Part shown: piece after piece, positions 7,250 through 15,663 of the stretch
How positions within the stretch are numbered: the first letter of the stretch is position 1
Layout of the letters: every line of letters begins with the position of its first letter
DNA from: Streptomyces sp. SID3343
GTDB taxonomy: Bacteria; Actinomycetota; Actinomycetes; Streptomycetales; Streptomycetaceae
Direction: 5' to 3'
NCBI RefSeq assembly: GCF_009865215.1
Contig: NZ_WWJX01001326.1
Span: forward strand, 1-34,313
DNA length: 34,313 nucleotides
The notes under the pieces: generated by a model
What the model saw: the letters and a program-made list of their open reading frames with translations, nothing else
Databases searched by the model: none
What the model was told of the DNA's origin: nothing
Translations under genes and position numbers: made by a program

Positions 7250-8830
7250 ATGACGAACGAGATGGTCTTTTCCGAACTGACTCCGGTGGCCTTCGCCGAG
7301 CGCGCCGCCAAGGTGTTTCCCGATCGGCTCGCGGTGGTCGACGGCGGCCTGCGGTACTCCTACGCCGAACTGTGGCAGCGAGTACAGGCGTTGGCCGGTG
7401 TGCTCACCGAGTACGTGCGCCCGGGGGACCGGGTCGCCGTACTGGCCCCCAACACCCATGTGCTGCTCGAAGCACACTACGGGGTCCCGCTGGCCGGCGC
7501 GGTGCTCGTGGCGCTCAACACCAGGCTGTCGCCCGCCGAGACCGCCTACATCCTCGACCACAGCGGGGCGAGCGTGGTGATCGTGGACGCCGACTGCCGT
7601 GAGGCGTTGACCGAGGCGCTCAAGCACAGCACGGTTCGCCCGACGGTGATCGACTCGGGTGGGCCCCGGGACGAGTACGAATCACTGGTGACGGGCGCCA
7701 CCGCGCAGGCGACGGCGGTGACCGACGAGAGGTCCCTGCTGTCGATCAACTACACCAGCGGTACCACCGGACGGCCCAAGGGCGTGATGTACCACCATCG
7801 CGGCGCCTACCTCCAGGCGTTGGCGATGGCATACCACGCCAAACTGGACACGTCGTCGCGCTATCTGTGGACGCTGCCGATGTTCCACACCAACGGCTGG
7901 TGCTTCCCGTGGGCGGTGACGGCGGCCGGCGCGGTGCACCACTGCCTGCGCAAGGTCGACCCGGCGCAGATCTGGCGCGCCATCCACGAGGACGGCGTGA
8001 GCCACTTCTGCGCCGCGCCCACCGTGCTGGCCATGCTCGCCGAGGACCCCGCCGCGGCGGTGCCGGCACCTCGTCCGGTGCAGGTGTTCGTCGGCGGAGC
8101 GCCTCCCTCCCCGGCACTGCTCGCCAAGACGGACAGGCTCGGCATCCACACCCGTCATCTCTACGGGCTCACCGAGACCTTCGGCCCGGCCGTCGTGTGC
8201 GAGTGGCAGCCGGAGTGGCACGCGTTGTCGCCACAGTCGCGCGCACCGCTGGTGGCTCGCCAGGGCATCGCCAACATCGTCGCCGAACCGCTGCGGGTGG
8301 TCGATGCCCGCGGAGCGGACGTGCCGGCCGACGCGAGCACGCTCGGCGAGATCCTGCTGCGCGGCAACAACCTGATGCTGGGCTACTACCGCGACGACGA
8401 GGCGACCGCGGCCGCGGCGACCGCCGACGGCTGGTTTCGTTCGGGCGATCTGGGCGTCATGCATCCGGACGGTTATGTCGAACTGCGCGACAGGGCCAAG
8501 GACGTCATCGTCTCCGGCGGCGAGAACATCACCTCCGTCGAAGTGGAGAACGCCCTCGCCGAACACCCGGCCGTACTCGACGCCGCGGTCGTCGCGATGC
8601 CGCACCCGAAGTGGGGCGAAGTGCCGGTCGCGTACGTCACGCTCCGGACCGACGCTTCGATCGAGGAAGCCGAGCTGATCGCTTTCGTGCGAGAGCGAAT
8701 CGCGAGGTTCAAAGCGCCGCACCGGGTGATCTTCGGCGTGCTGCCCAAGACCTCGACCGGAAAGATCCAGAAGGACCTGTTGCGCGGACGAGCCGTACAC
8801 CCCCCACTCGACCGACCTCGACGTCGGTGA
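7250..8830 (+). CDS. Acyl-CoA synthetase (AMP-forming)
   Basis: A 526-residue ANL-superfamily ligase that would activate a carboxylic acid to its CoA thioester through an acyl-adenylate. Core motifs are intact: the P-loop YTSGTTGRPKG (168-178), YGLTETFGP, the hinge region GWFRSGDLG...GYVELRDRAKD with SGGENI, and the C-terminal catalytic lysine in PKTSTGK (K505). The length is normal for medium/long-chain or FadD3-like enzymes. It follows the DUF35 gene after 46 nt and is followed by a hairpin terminator. It is probably the entry enzyme, or a re-activation enzyme for an intermediate, of the pathway encoded around it. The substrate is not predictable by eye. Confidence 0.93.
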   Translation: MTNEMVFSELTPVAFAERAAKVFPDRLAVVDGGLRYSYAELWQRVQALAGVLTEYVRPGDRVAVLAPNTHVLLEAHYGVPLAGAVLVALNTRLSPAETAYILDHSGASVVIVDADCREALTEALKHSTVRPTVIDSGGPRDEYESLVTGATAQATAVTDERSLLSINYTSGTTGRPKGVMYHHRGAYLQALAMAYHAKLDTSSRYLWTLPMFHTNGWCFPWAVTAAGAVHHCLRKVDPAQIWRAIHEDGVSHFCAAPTVLAMLAEDPAAAVPAPRPVQVFVGGAPPSPALLAKTDRLGIHTRHLYGLTETFGPAVVCEWQPEWHALSPQSRAPLVARQGIANIVAEPLRVVDARGADVPADASTLGEILLRGNNLMLGYYRDDEATAAAATADGWFRSGDLGVMHPDGYVELRDRAKDVIVSGGENITSVEVENALAEHPAVLDAAVVAMPHPKWGEVPVAYVTLRTDASIEEAELIAFVRERIARFKAPHRVIFGVLPKTSTGKIQKDLLRGRAVHPPLDRPRRR

Positions 8831-8840
8831 CGAAAGACGT

Positions 8841-8865
8841 CCGGAGCCGCCGCGGGCGGCTCCGG
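8841..8865 (+). terminator. Hairpin terminator after acyl-CoA synthetase
   Basis: An 11-bp perfect stem, CCGGAGCCGCC / GGCGGCTCCGG, with a GCG loop starts 10 nt after the ligase stop. A second GC hairpin (8905-8911 with 8919-8925) follows. Both fit the end of the thiolase-like/DUF35/ligase operon. Confidence 0.65.
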
Positions 8866-9110
8866 TCGGCACCGCGCCGCTTCCCGCGCGGGCGCTGAAT
8901 CCACGCCCGGCCCCCGGAGCCGGGCAGTCGGCTCTCCGCCGCACGCCTTGGCGGAAACCACACCGATCGCTCGTTTCGTCGCTTGGCCACCGGCCGGCGA
9001 CACGCACGACTGCCACAGCCTCAAACCCCTGGCCCGAGCCCTGTTTCGCCCCTCGGCACAGTACGTCGGGCGCGGAGGGTTCGGAGCAGGGCCGTGGATC
9101 GGGAGGAAAC

Positions 9111-10175
9111 ATGACCAAGAACAAGAGACTGCTTGCGTTCGCGGCCGCCTTTTCGATGACCCTGGTCATCGGCGGCTCGGCGACCACGACCGCAGCCGGC
9201 ACGACCGACGGCCAAAGCGCCGACTCCGCCGCCGACCGAGGACGGGGAACGTCGGGACCGCGCGAGGTCCGGGCGACCTCGATCGCCCAGGTGGCGCCGT
9301 TGGACCCGCCGACACCGTTCGGGCAGGTGACCGTCCTGGAGGGGCCCGCGTTCGGACCCGACGGTCGGCTGTACTTCGTCGACCTCACCGCGCCGGCGGG
9401 ACAGCCCAAGATCCTTCGCTTCGACCCGCGCACCAAGACCACCCGGCCCGTCTACACGGACGCCACGAGCGGTTTCTCGTCCCTACAGTTCAGCCCGGTG
9501 GACGGGAAGATCTACGTCACCGACTTCCACAACGGCAGGATCGCTCGGCTCGACGCCGACGGCACCGGCTTCACCACGGTCTTCTCCGGGACGGTGGCCG
9601 GTCGCCCGATGGTGCCCGACGACATCGCGTTCGACACGTCCGGCGCGATGTACGTCGCCGACTACCAGGGCTCGCCGTGGAACCGGATCGGTCGGGTCGT
9701 GCGCCTGGACGCCGACGGCGGCAACCCGATCGTCCTGCAGGACGGCCTCTCCGCTCCCAACGGCATCTCGTTCACCCCGGACTTCTCCGGCCTGTGGGTG
9801 AGCGAGTACAGCCTCGGCCACGAGGACCACTTCACGCTGGCACCCGATCACAAGAGCGTCGTCGAAAGCCGCGTCGCGATGACCTCCGACATCGGCATCC
9901 ACGGCTTCGACTCCAACTCCGTCGACGCCGCGGGCAACGTGTATCAGGTGGTGATCGGCTCCGCGAACATCCTGGTGTGGAACAAGAGCGGGGAGCGGAT
10001 CGGCACGATCGTGGTACCGAACCGGTCCAGGGAGACGCAACTGGTCTCGAACGTGGTGATCAAGCCGGGAACGACGCAGGGATACATCACCGTCGGCGGC
10101 GACACCGGCGGCTTCATCTACGAGTTCCGGGCCTTCGCGCAGGGGATTCCGCAGTCCAACGGCGGAGGCGCCTGA
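9111..10175 (+). CDS. Secreted SMP-30/gluconolactonase-like beta-propeller
   Basis: A 354-residue protein with a Sec-type signal peptide (basic MTKNKR, hydrophobic 7-22, small residues to about 29), a low-complexity linker to about 60, and then a six-bladed SMP-30-like propeller. Repeated blade motifs include FGPDGRLYFVD, FSPVDGKIYVTD, FDTSGAMYVAD and VDAAGNVY. Likely metal ligands by family pattern are E77 (LEGPAF), N217 (APNGI) and D267. Family members hydrolyse lactones or phosphoesters. Here it would act outside the cell, perhaps opening a lactone before uptake, although a non-enzymatic binding role is possible. The ATG at 9111 has GGGAGGAAAC upstream. It stands alone between a terminator and a convergent hairpin. 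Confidence 0.85.
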   Translation: MTKNKRLLAFAAAFSMTLVIGGSATTTAAGTTDGQSADSAADRGRGTSGPREVRATSIAQVAPLDPPTPFGQVTVLEGPAFGPDGRLYFVDLTAPAGQPKILRFDPRTKTTRPVYTDATSGFSSLQFSPVDGKIYVTDFHNGRIARLDADGTGFTTVFSGTVAGRPMVPDDIAFDTSGAMYVADYQGSPWNRIGRVVRLDADGGNPIVLQDGLSAPNGISFTPDFSGLWVSEYSLGHEDHFTLAPDHKSVVESRVAMTSDIGIHGFDSNSVDAAGNVYQVVIGSANILVWNKSGERIGTIVVPNRSRETQLVSNVVIKPGTTQGYITVGGDTGGFIYEFRAFAQGIPQSNGGGA

Positions 10176-10280
10176 CCGAACCGGCGAGTGAACCCGCCGC
10201 CGATGGGGGAGTCGTGATGACCCGCGCGAAGCGAGGGGCAGCCCGCCTCGCGCGCCGGTGGCCGCGGCCGTGACACCCCG

Positions 10281-10325
10281 ATGCCCGCCCGGTGACGATC
10301 GATTCGGTGATCACCGGGCGGGCAT
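10281..10325. terminator. Bidirectional hairpin terminator
   Basis: A perfect 15-bp stem, ATGCCCGCCCGGTGA paired with TCACCGGGCGGGCAT, encloses a 15-nt loop (10296-10310). It lies between the converging propeller and acyl-CoA dehydrogenase genes and can serve both strands. Confidence 0.8.
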
Positions 10326-10351
10326 CCTTGCTCTCGTGAACAGCGCGCCGG

Positions 10352-11479
10352 TCAGCGTTTGCCGTGGAGACCGAACGCCTGTCGCGCGACGAGTCCGCGC
10401 ATCACCTCCGACGTTCCGCCGCCGATGGTCTCCAAAATCGCCTGCCGCCACATGAACTCGACGTCGGTGCCCTTGACCAGGGCCTCGGTCGATCCGAACT
10501 CCATGGCCGAACGGGCGATCTCCTGGGTGAGCAGCGTCCCGGCCAGTTTGTGATAGGCCGCCGGGACCGCCGAGGGCTCACCACTGATGATCTCGCCGAG
10601 CAACGCCAGCCCCAGCGCCTCGGCCTCCGCCACCTTCACGGCGAGGTCGAACAGCCGCCGACGCACGACGGGATCCTCGCCCAGGCCCGATGTGCGCACC
10701 CAGTCGACGAGGTCCTGAAGATCGCGCCGAAGCCGCTTCGGGGGGAACTGGACGTGGCGTTCGACCGCCAACGCGGATGCGACGACCTGCCACCCGGCAT
10801 TCTCGTCCCCGACACGATTGTCGACCGGCACCCGCACCCCGTCGAACCGGACCTCGTTCAGACGCCCGCCCTCGTGCGTGGGGATCGGCGAAACCGACAC
10901 CCCGGGGTGGTCCAGCGGCACGATCAGGACGCTGAGACCGCGGGCCCGGCTGTCCGCAGCACCGGTACGGCAGAGCAGCCAGATGTAGTCGGCCCAATGC
11001 GCGTTGGACGTCCAGCACTTCGCGCCGTTGATCTCGTACTCGTGGTCGGAGACCAACTCCGCCCGAGTCCGCACCGCGGCCAGGTCGGAACCGGCATCCG
11101 GCTCGGAGTAACCCAGCGCGAAGTTGATCCGGCCGAGCCGAAGCCCCGGCAGAAAGCGTTCGCACTGCCGAGCCGTACCGTGTGTCATGAGCGCCTTGGC
11201 CACCAGACCCGGTCCCATCGGTGGGCGGGCGGCCCGCGCGTAGGCCATCTCGTCCCACAGGATGAACTCGTAGGCGGGTGACAGACCCCTGCCGCCGAAC
11301 TCGACCGGCCAGGACAGCGACAGCCAGGCACGCTCTCCGAGCGCCCGGTAGAGCCGGCGCACGCCCTCCGCGGTGTTCTCGCCCCGATGGAAGAAACCGT
11401 TCAGATCCCGATGGTCGGCCAGGAATTCGAGGACCTCGCCGCGGAACTCCTCCTCCTCGGGAGTGAATCCGAAATCCAT
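10352..11479 (-). CDS. Acyl-CoA dehydrogenase, catalytic-type subunit
   Basis: A 375-residue FadE-type acyl-CoA dehydrogenase with the flavin-binding motif LGYSEPDAGSDLA (122-134) and the KCWTSNAHWAD segment. Near the C-terminus it has IGGGTSEV rather than YEGT, so the base is expected in helix G, as in isovaleryl-CoA dehydrogenase; the candidate is E240 in ALAVERHV. It is the last gene of the five-gene minus-strand operon and starts 1 nt after the enoyl-CoA hydratase stop. Its likely partner is one of the two roughly 310-residue dehydrogenase subunits upstream, by analogy with alpha2-beta2 FadE heterotetramers of steroid catabolism (inference). Confidence 0.9.
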   Translation of the reverse strand: MDFGFTPEEEEFRGEVLEFLADHRDLNGFFHRGENTAEGVRRLYRALGERAWLSLSWPVEFGGRGLSPAYEFILWDEMAYARAARPPMGPGLVAKALMTHGTARQCERFLPGLRLGRINFALGYSEPDAGSDLAAVRTRAELVSDHEYEINGAKCWTSNAHWADYIWLLCRTGAADSRARGLSVLIVPLDHPGVSVSPIPTHEGGRLNEVRFDGVRVPVDNRVGDENAGWQVVASALAVERHVQFPPKRLRRDLQDLVDWVRTSGLGEDPVVRRRLFDLAVKVAEAEALGLALLGEIISGEPSAVPAAYHKLAGTLLTQEIARSAMEFGSTEALVKGTDVEFMWRQAILETIGGGTSEVMRGLVARQAFGLHGKR

Positions 11480-11480
11480 C

Positions 11481-12314
11481 TCAGTCGTCCTCGCCGGCAG
11501 CCGTCGTCCACTTCGGTTCGCGCCCCTCGGTGAACGCCCGGGGGCCCTCCTTCGAGTCGGGGTGCGCCCAATGCATCCGCAACAGCGCCCACCCGTACTC
11601 GCACGCCTGGGCGTATCCCATCTCCAGCGATCCCCAGATCGCCTGCTGCGAAAGCGACACGGCGGCCGGGGAGTTCTTGGCGATCGAGTGGGCCATCTCC
11701 TCAGCGGTGTCCATCAGCCGGTCGGGAGCGACCAGTTCGTCCACCAACCCCAACTGGTGGGCGCGCTCGGCGGGCATCCGATAGTCCTTGCCCATCAGCG
11801 TCATCCGCAGCGCGGAACCCAGCGGTAGACGCTTGGCGAGACCGATGTTCTCCATCGCCCCCACCAGGCCCACGTTGACGTGGGTGTCCATGAAACTCGC
11901 CGTCTGCGAGGCCACCACGATGTCGGCGTCGACCACGAAGTGCAGTCCGGCACCGGCCGCGAGGCCGTTGACCGCGCTGATGACCGGCTTCCACACCCGG
12001 TTCTGCCGCGGCGACCAGAAGACCTCATCCGTCAGCGGCCCCGTGCCGGTACTCATACCCCCACGGCCGGCGACGGCGTTGACATCCGCGCCCGTGCAGA
12101 AGTGCCGCTCGCCGGCACCGGTGACGATGGCCACCCGAATCCGCGGGTCGTCGCGGACCTCTTCCCACACCGACTTCATCCGCGGCATCATCGTCCCGGT
12201 CAGGGAATTGCCCTTGTGCGGCCGGTTGAGCGTGACATATGCGATGTGCCCGCGCTTTTCGAAAAGCACCTCGGGCGTCTCGACGTCCACCGAAGGATTT
12301 TGATCCTGTGTCAT
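11481..12314 (-). CDS. Enoyl-CoA hydratase/isomerase (crotonase family)
   Basis: A 277-residue crotonase-fold protein. Oxyanion-hole segments are visible as GERHFCTGADV (68-78) and NGLAAGAGLHFVVDADIVVAS (116-136). The catalytic glutamate positions of classical hydratases are not clearly kept (THVNVGLVGAMENIG), so it may be an isomerase, hydrolase or a hydratase with altered geometry. The ATG at 12314 overlaps the upstream dehydrogenase stop (ATGA), and its own stop lies 1 nt before the next dehydrogenase. It is embedded between acyl-CoA dehydrogenase subunits, which suggests it acts on their unsaturated product. Confidence 0.88.
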   Translation of the reverse strand: MTQDQNPSVDVETPEVLFEKRGHIAYVTLNRPHKGNSLTGTMMPRMKSVWEEVRDDPRIRVAIVTGAGERHFCTGADVNAVAGRGGMSTGTGPLTDEVFWSPRQNRVWKPVISAVNGLAAGAGLHFVVDADIVVASQTASFMDTHVNVGLVGAMENIGLAKRLPLGSALRMTLMGKDYRMPAERAHQLGLVDELVAPDRLMDTAEEMAHSIAKNSPAAVSLSQQAIWGSLEMGYAQACEYGWALLRMHWAHPDSKEGPRAFTEGREPKWTTAAGEDD

Positions 12315-13258
12315 TGTGGGCCTTTCTCCGAATACATCGCCAACACCTGTCGGCCTATGTCGTTTTCGTGGGCCGGCACGAGCGAGAGCTGCCTGATGCG
12401 CTGCGCGATGTGGCCGACCGGCCCTTCGACGGCGTAACCCATCGCACCGTGGGTCTGATGGGAGACGAAGGCCGCCTCCATCGCGGCACGCGACGCCGAC
12501 AGACGCGCGGCGACCGCGAGAGCCGCGCCTTGGTGATGCCCTTGGTCGATCGCTCGCGCCGCCACCTTGATCAGCTTTTCCGCGGCTTCCAGGCCGAGGC
12601 CGGTGTTCACGATCGGATGGGCGACGGCTTCGAACGTGCCGATGGTGCGGCCGAACTGCACTCGGGTGCGCGCGTGCTCGACGGCGGCGTCCAGGAGGCG
12701 CTTCCCGGCGCCCCACAGATAGCCCGCGAGCGCCGTGTTCGAGAAATCGGTTCCCTCCGAAACACGTTCCAGCGGGCGGACGCGCTCCAGCGAGACCCGC
12801 CCCCACGGTTCGTTTCCGAGGGTCTCCACCGGCTCCACCGCGCCTGCGGCCCGTGCGAGCCACGCCCCCTCGCCGTTCGACTCGACGAACACGTCGGCGA
12901 TCGGAGCCCACGGCATCAGCGGTGGACACCCGACGGAGACCAGACTTTCGCCGGAAGCCAGGGCAACCGCCGCAACGGCGGGCAGAGTACGCGTCGCGAA
13001 GAACGTCCCGGCCACCGGCCCGGGGGCGAAGGCACGCCCCAACTCCATCGCGACGGCCGCGATCTCGCCTGCCCCGCCGCCCTCCTCCGGCACGGCCAGT
13101 GACAGCACGCCGAGCTCGGCCAGTCCCCGCCAAAAGGGCCACGGAAACGAGCCGGAACCCGCCCGTTGAACCTCTTCGGTGCACGTGTCCAGGCAGTAGC
13201 GACGGACGGATTCGGCCAGCGACCTCTGCTCCGTGGTGAAGGCGACCGGCTCGCTCAT
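12311..13258 (-). CDS. Acyl-CoA dehydrogenase-like subunit, short (beta-type)
   Basis: A 315-residue acyl-CoA dehydrogenase homologue, shorter than the usual 380-400 residues. The N-terminal helical domain and the C-terminal helical domain (RTRVQFGRTIGTFEAVAHPI, HQTHGAMGYAVEG) are recognisable. The central beta domain is shortened, and neither the YEGT glutamate nor a clear helix-G glutamate is seen. Such short FadE proteins form heterotetramers with a full-length catalytic partner, as in FadE28/FadE29-type complexes. The ATG at 13258 overlaps the upstream stop as ATGA, and its own stop overlaps the hydratase start the same way, so translation is coupled throughout. Confidence 0.88.
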   Translation of the reverse strand: MSEPVAFTTEQRSLAESVRRYCLDTCTEEVQRAGSGSFPWPFWRGLAELGVLSLAVPEEGGGAGEIAAVAMELGRAFAPGPVAGTFFATRTLPAVAAVALASGESLVSVGCPPLMPWAPIADVFVESNGEGAWLARAAGAVEPVETLGNEPWGRVSLERVRPLERVSEGTDFSNTALAGYLWGAGKRLLDAAVEHARTRVQFGRTIGTFEAVAHPIVNTGLGLEAAEKLIKVAARAIDQGHHQGAALAVAARLSASRAAMEAAFVSHQTHGAMGYAVEGPVGHIAQRIRQLSLVPAHENDIGRQVLAMYSEKGPQ

Positions 13259-14184
13259 GCGGCTGCCACTCCCCACCGTGCCGCCACCACCGCGCGTCGA
13301 TGGCTGCGCAGGCCCCCGAGTTCGGCTCTGAGCGCCTGCAGGCGAAGCGTCCACAGGTGGAGATCGTGTTCCCGGGTCAGGCCGACGGCGCCGGTGATCT
13401 GATGCGTTTCGCGCGTCAGCCGGTGCAGCGCGCTCATCGTGTGCGCGGCCGCGACGGCGGAGGACTCCGCGGGAGCGCCGTGGAACGCGGCCTCGTAGAC
13501 GAGCCAGCGCGCGCCCTCCACCAGCACGCTCAGCTCGGCCAGGCGATGCTGCAACGCCTGGAAGGAACCGAGCGAACGCCCGAACATCTTGCGGTCTTTC
13601 GCGTACTGAACGGTGAGATCCAGCGCCTTTTGCATCATCCCGAGCGCTTCGGCGGACACCCCGATCCGCCACCAGTTCGTCATGCTCGCGGCCGTCCCCG
13701 GAGCCAGGTCGCGCCCTTCGCCGGGCACCACGCGGGCCAGCGGATAGCCGTACGCCGACGGCACCGGCGTCGCGTCCCGGGGACTCAGGCGCGCGGTGCT
13801 GCACCGGTCGGCTCCCGCGACGAGGATGTGGCGGGCCTCGCCGCCGTACCGTACCGGGCTCGTGTTCTCGACGGCGGCCAGTACGACCGGCCCCTCGGCG
13901 GCCGGCAGCCCGAGGGCCGGCAGCACCAGCAGGTGCGGCACCGCGGTGATCGCGCCGAGTTCGCCGCTGATCTGCTCGATCGCCAAAGTGGCTTCCAACG
14001 GTCCCGCACTGGGGTCGTCGAACAGGTCGAGGAACCCGCCTCCACGCAGCTCGGATTCGAGCGCATGGTCGTACGTCCCGTCGGCGGCGAGTTCTCGGCA
14101 TCGCTGCATTCCGGCGTGCCGGTTCAGCAGGGAGCGTAGGGCGTCCCGCAGCGCGCGTTGGGTGTCCGATCGTTCGAAATCCAC
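13255..14184 (-). CDS. Acyl-CoA dehydrogenase-like subunit, short (beta-type)
   Basis: A 309-residue acyl-CoA dehydrogenase homologue with the same shortened architecture as its downstream neighbour. The C-terminal domain is recognisable from QYAKDRKMFGRSLGSFQALQ and THQITGAVGLTREHDLH. No catalytic glutamate is evident at the usual positions. The GTG at 14184 follows the stop of the 380-residue dehydrogenase by 2 nt, which makes that protein its natural partner in a heteromeric enzyme. The long upstream open frame is not used; it lies inside the neighbouring gene. Confidence 0.87.
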   Translation of the reverse strand: MDFERSDTQRALRDALRSLLNRHAGMQRCRELAADGTYDHALESELRGGGFLDLFDDPSAGPLEATLAIEQISGELGAITAVPHLLVLPALGLPAAEGPVVLAAVENTSPVRYGGEARHILVAGADRCSTARLSPRDATPVPSAYGYPLARVVPGEGRDLAPGTAASMTNWWRIGVSAEALGMMQKALDLTVQYAKDRKMFGRSLGSFQALQHRLAELSVLVEGARWLVYEAAFHGAPAESSAVAAAHTMSALHRLTRETHQITGAVGLTREHDLHLWTLRLQALRAELGGLRSHRRAVVAARWGVAAA

Positions 14185-14186
14185 GG

Positions 14187-15329
14187 CTATTCCTTCGGGA
14201 GTTTCAGGATCAGGCGGGTGATCAGGTTGAGTTGGACCTCGTAGCTTCCCGCGGCGATGCCGGCGCCGAGCGAGTTGCGGAACTGCGCGTCGCCCACCGA
14301 TTTCTCGACCAGGGCCTCGCTGCCCATGACGTCGAGCGCGAGGTCGCCGACGGCACGCTCGGCCTGCACCATCGCCGCGCGGGCCTGGTAGGCGAGGGGG
14401 GAGGGCTCCTTGGCCTTGGCGCGCTCGTCGATCACCCGGTAGACCAGCACACGGGCCGCCTCGCACAGCGCCCTGGCCTCGCCGAACTGCTCCTGGATTC
14501 CCGCGTCCGCGAGCAGGTCGGCCGTGCGGCACCATTCGGCGAGTCCGTCGAGGACCCGGGCGGCGCGCGCGTACCGCGGCGCACCGACGCGCTCGTACGC
14601 GAGCGTCCGCCGGACGATGTCCCAGCCCTTGTTCTCCTCGCCCAGCAGGCAGTCGGCGGGCACCCTGACGTCGGTGAGGAACACTTCGTTGAACGAGTGC
14701 GCTCCGACGAACCCCTCGATCCTGCGTACCTCGACGCCCGGCGTGTTCAGCGGCAGCAGGAAGACGGAGATACCGTCCCGGCCGTCCGCCACCGATCCGG
14801 TGCGCGCGAGGAGGAAGCAGTAGTCGGCCTCGTTCGCGTACGAGGTCCAGATCTTTTGACCGTTGAGGAGGTAACCGTCGCCGTCGCGCGTCGCGCGCGT
14901 CCTCAGCGCCGCGAGGTCGGTGCCGGCCTCCGGCTCGGAGAAGCCCTGGCACCAGAAGACCTCGCCGCGGGTGATCGGCGGCAGAAGGGCCTTCTTCTGT
15001 TCCTCCGTGCCGTACTTGATGATGGCGGGGCCGACCCAGTTCACGTTCATGTACTGGGGCCCGCGCGGTTCCCCGCGCTTCCACATCTCCTCGCCGAGCA
15101 CGAAGTGCTGCCAGGCTCCCTGACCGCCGCCGCCGTACTCCTGTGGCCAGTGCGGGGTCAGCCATCCCTCGGCTGCCAGGACCCGGACGAAATCCTTCGA
15201 GAAGTCGGAGTGGACGGCGCTGCCGAGACCGTACTCGGAACGCGTCCAGCCCTTGGCCAGTTCACGATCCAAAAAGCCGACGAGGTCGCTCCGAAACGCG
15301 GCGTCCGCTTCGCCGAACGCGAACTCCAT
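14187..15329 (-). CDS. Acyl-CoA dehydrogenase, catalytic-type subunit
   Basis: A 380-residue FadE-type dehydrogenase. The flavin-binding segment is CQGFSEPEAGTDLA (127-140), the substrate/FAD region is NGQKIWTSYANEADY, and the C-terminus reads AAGSYEVQLNLI in place of YEGTSEIQ. The expected base is E246 in TLAYERVG, the helix-G position used by isovaleryl-CoA dehydrogenase and FadE29-like subunits. The ATG at 15329 has an excellent GGGAGG ribosome-binding site 5 nt upstream. It opens the five-gene operon running down to 10352 and is divergent from an acyl-CoA synthetase, with two GntR-type palindromes in the shared promoter region. Confidence 0.92.
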   Translation of the reverse strand: MEFAFGEADAAFRSDLVGFLDRELAKGWTRSEYGLGSAVHSDFSKDFVRVLAAEGWLTPHWPQEYGGGGQGAWQHFVLGEEMWKRGEPRGPQYMNVNWVGPAIIKYGTEEQKKALLPPITRGEVFWCQGFSEPEAGTDLAALRTRATRDGDGYLLNGQKIWTSYANEADYCFLLARTGSVADGRDGISVFLLPLNTPGVEVRRIEGFVGAHSFNEVFLTDVRVPADCLLGEENKGWDIVRRTLAYERVGAPRYARAARVLDGLAEWCRTADLLADAGIQEQFGEARALCEAARVLVYRVIDERAKAKEPSPLAYQARAAMVQAERAVGDLALDVMGSEALVEKSVGDAQFRNSLGAGIAAGSYEVQLNLITRLILKLPKE

Positions 15330-15437
15330 GAGTTCCTCCCTGTTACTGCGATCATGCGTCCTCGACACGGTGCCCTCGAAGAGGCGCACCTGCGGGGTGT
15401 CGAGTCGATGGGATCCCATCGAAGAGATGGTTCGAAA

Positions 15438-15449
15438 AGAGTACACTCT
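15438..15449. promoter_or_regulatory. GntR-type operator candidate, site E
   Basis: AGAGTACACTCT is a near-perfect palindrome with 5-bp arms AGAGT/ACTCT, 109 bp upstream of the ACAD operon start. Confidence 0.6.
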
Positions 15450-15574
15450 ATTCAACGGAGCGACAAGGCAGCCCCTGTGCCTGCGGGAGCGGTGTGAGAG
15501 ATCCACGGTGCTCGACCTGCCGAAAGGGCCGACTGCTCCCTCGGGGCAATGCGGCGCCAGTCGCGCACGTCATA

Positions 15575-15586
15575 TGAGTGCACTCT
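15575..15586. promoter_or_regulatory. GntR-type operator candidate, site F
   Basis: TGAGTGCACTCT contains the perfect 10-bp palindrome GAGTGCACTC, 78 bp upstream of the acyl-CoA synthetase ATG and 137 bp centre to centre from site E. Confidence 0.6.
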
Positions 15587-15663
15587 AAAGGAGATCGGAG
15601 CGCTAGCCTGCCCACGCAGGGCCCGCGCGGCGCGCGCCGGCCGACGAGCAGGGGAGCGACCCG

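Larger units (their letters stand above)
15330..15663. promoter_or_regulatory. Divergent promoter region, ACAD operon / acyl-CoA synthetase
   Basis: A gene-free stretch of 334 bp between two divergent starts. It contains two W-GAG-N4-CTC-W palindromes, one nearer each gene, which suggests coordinated control of both units. No convincing small gene was found. Confidence 0.65.

Noticed and set aside
7682-9442. A 586-codon minus-strand open frame
   Set aside because: Shadow of the acyl-CoA synthetase and propeller genes, with no recognisable domain and atypical composition.
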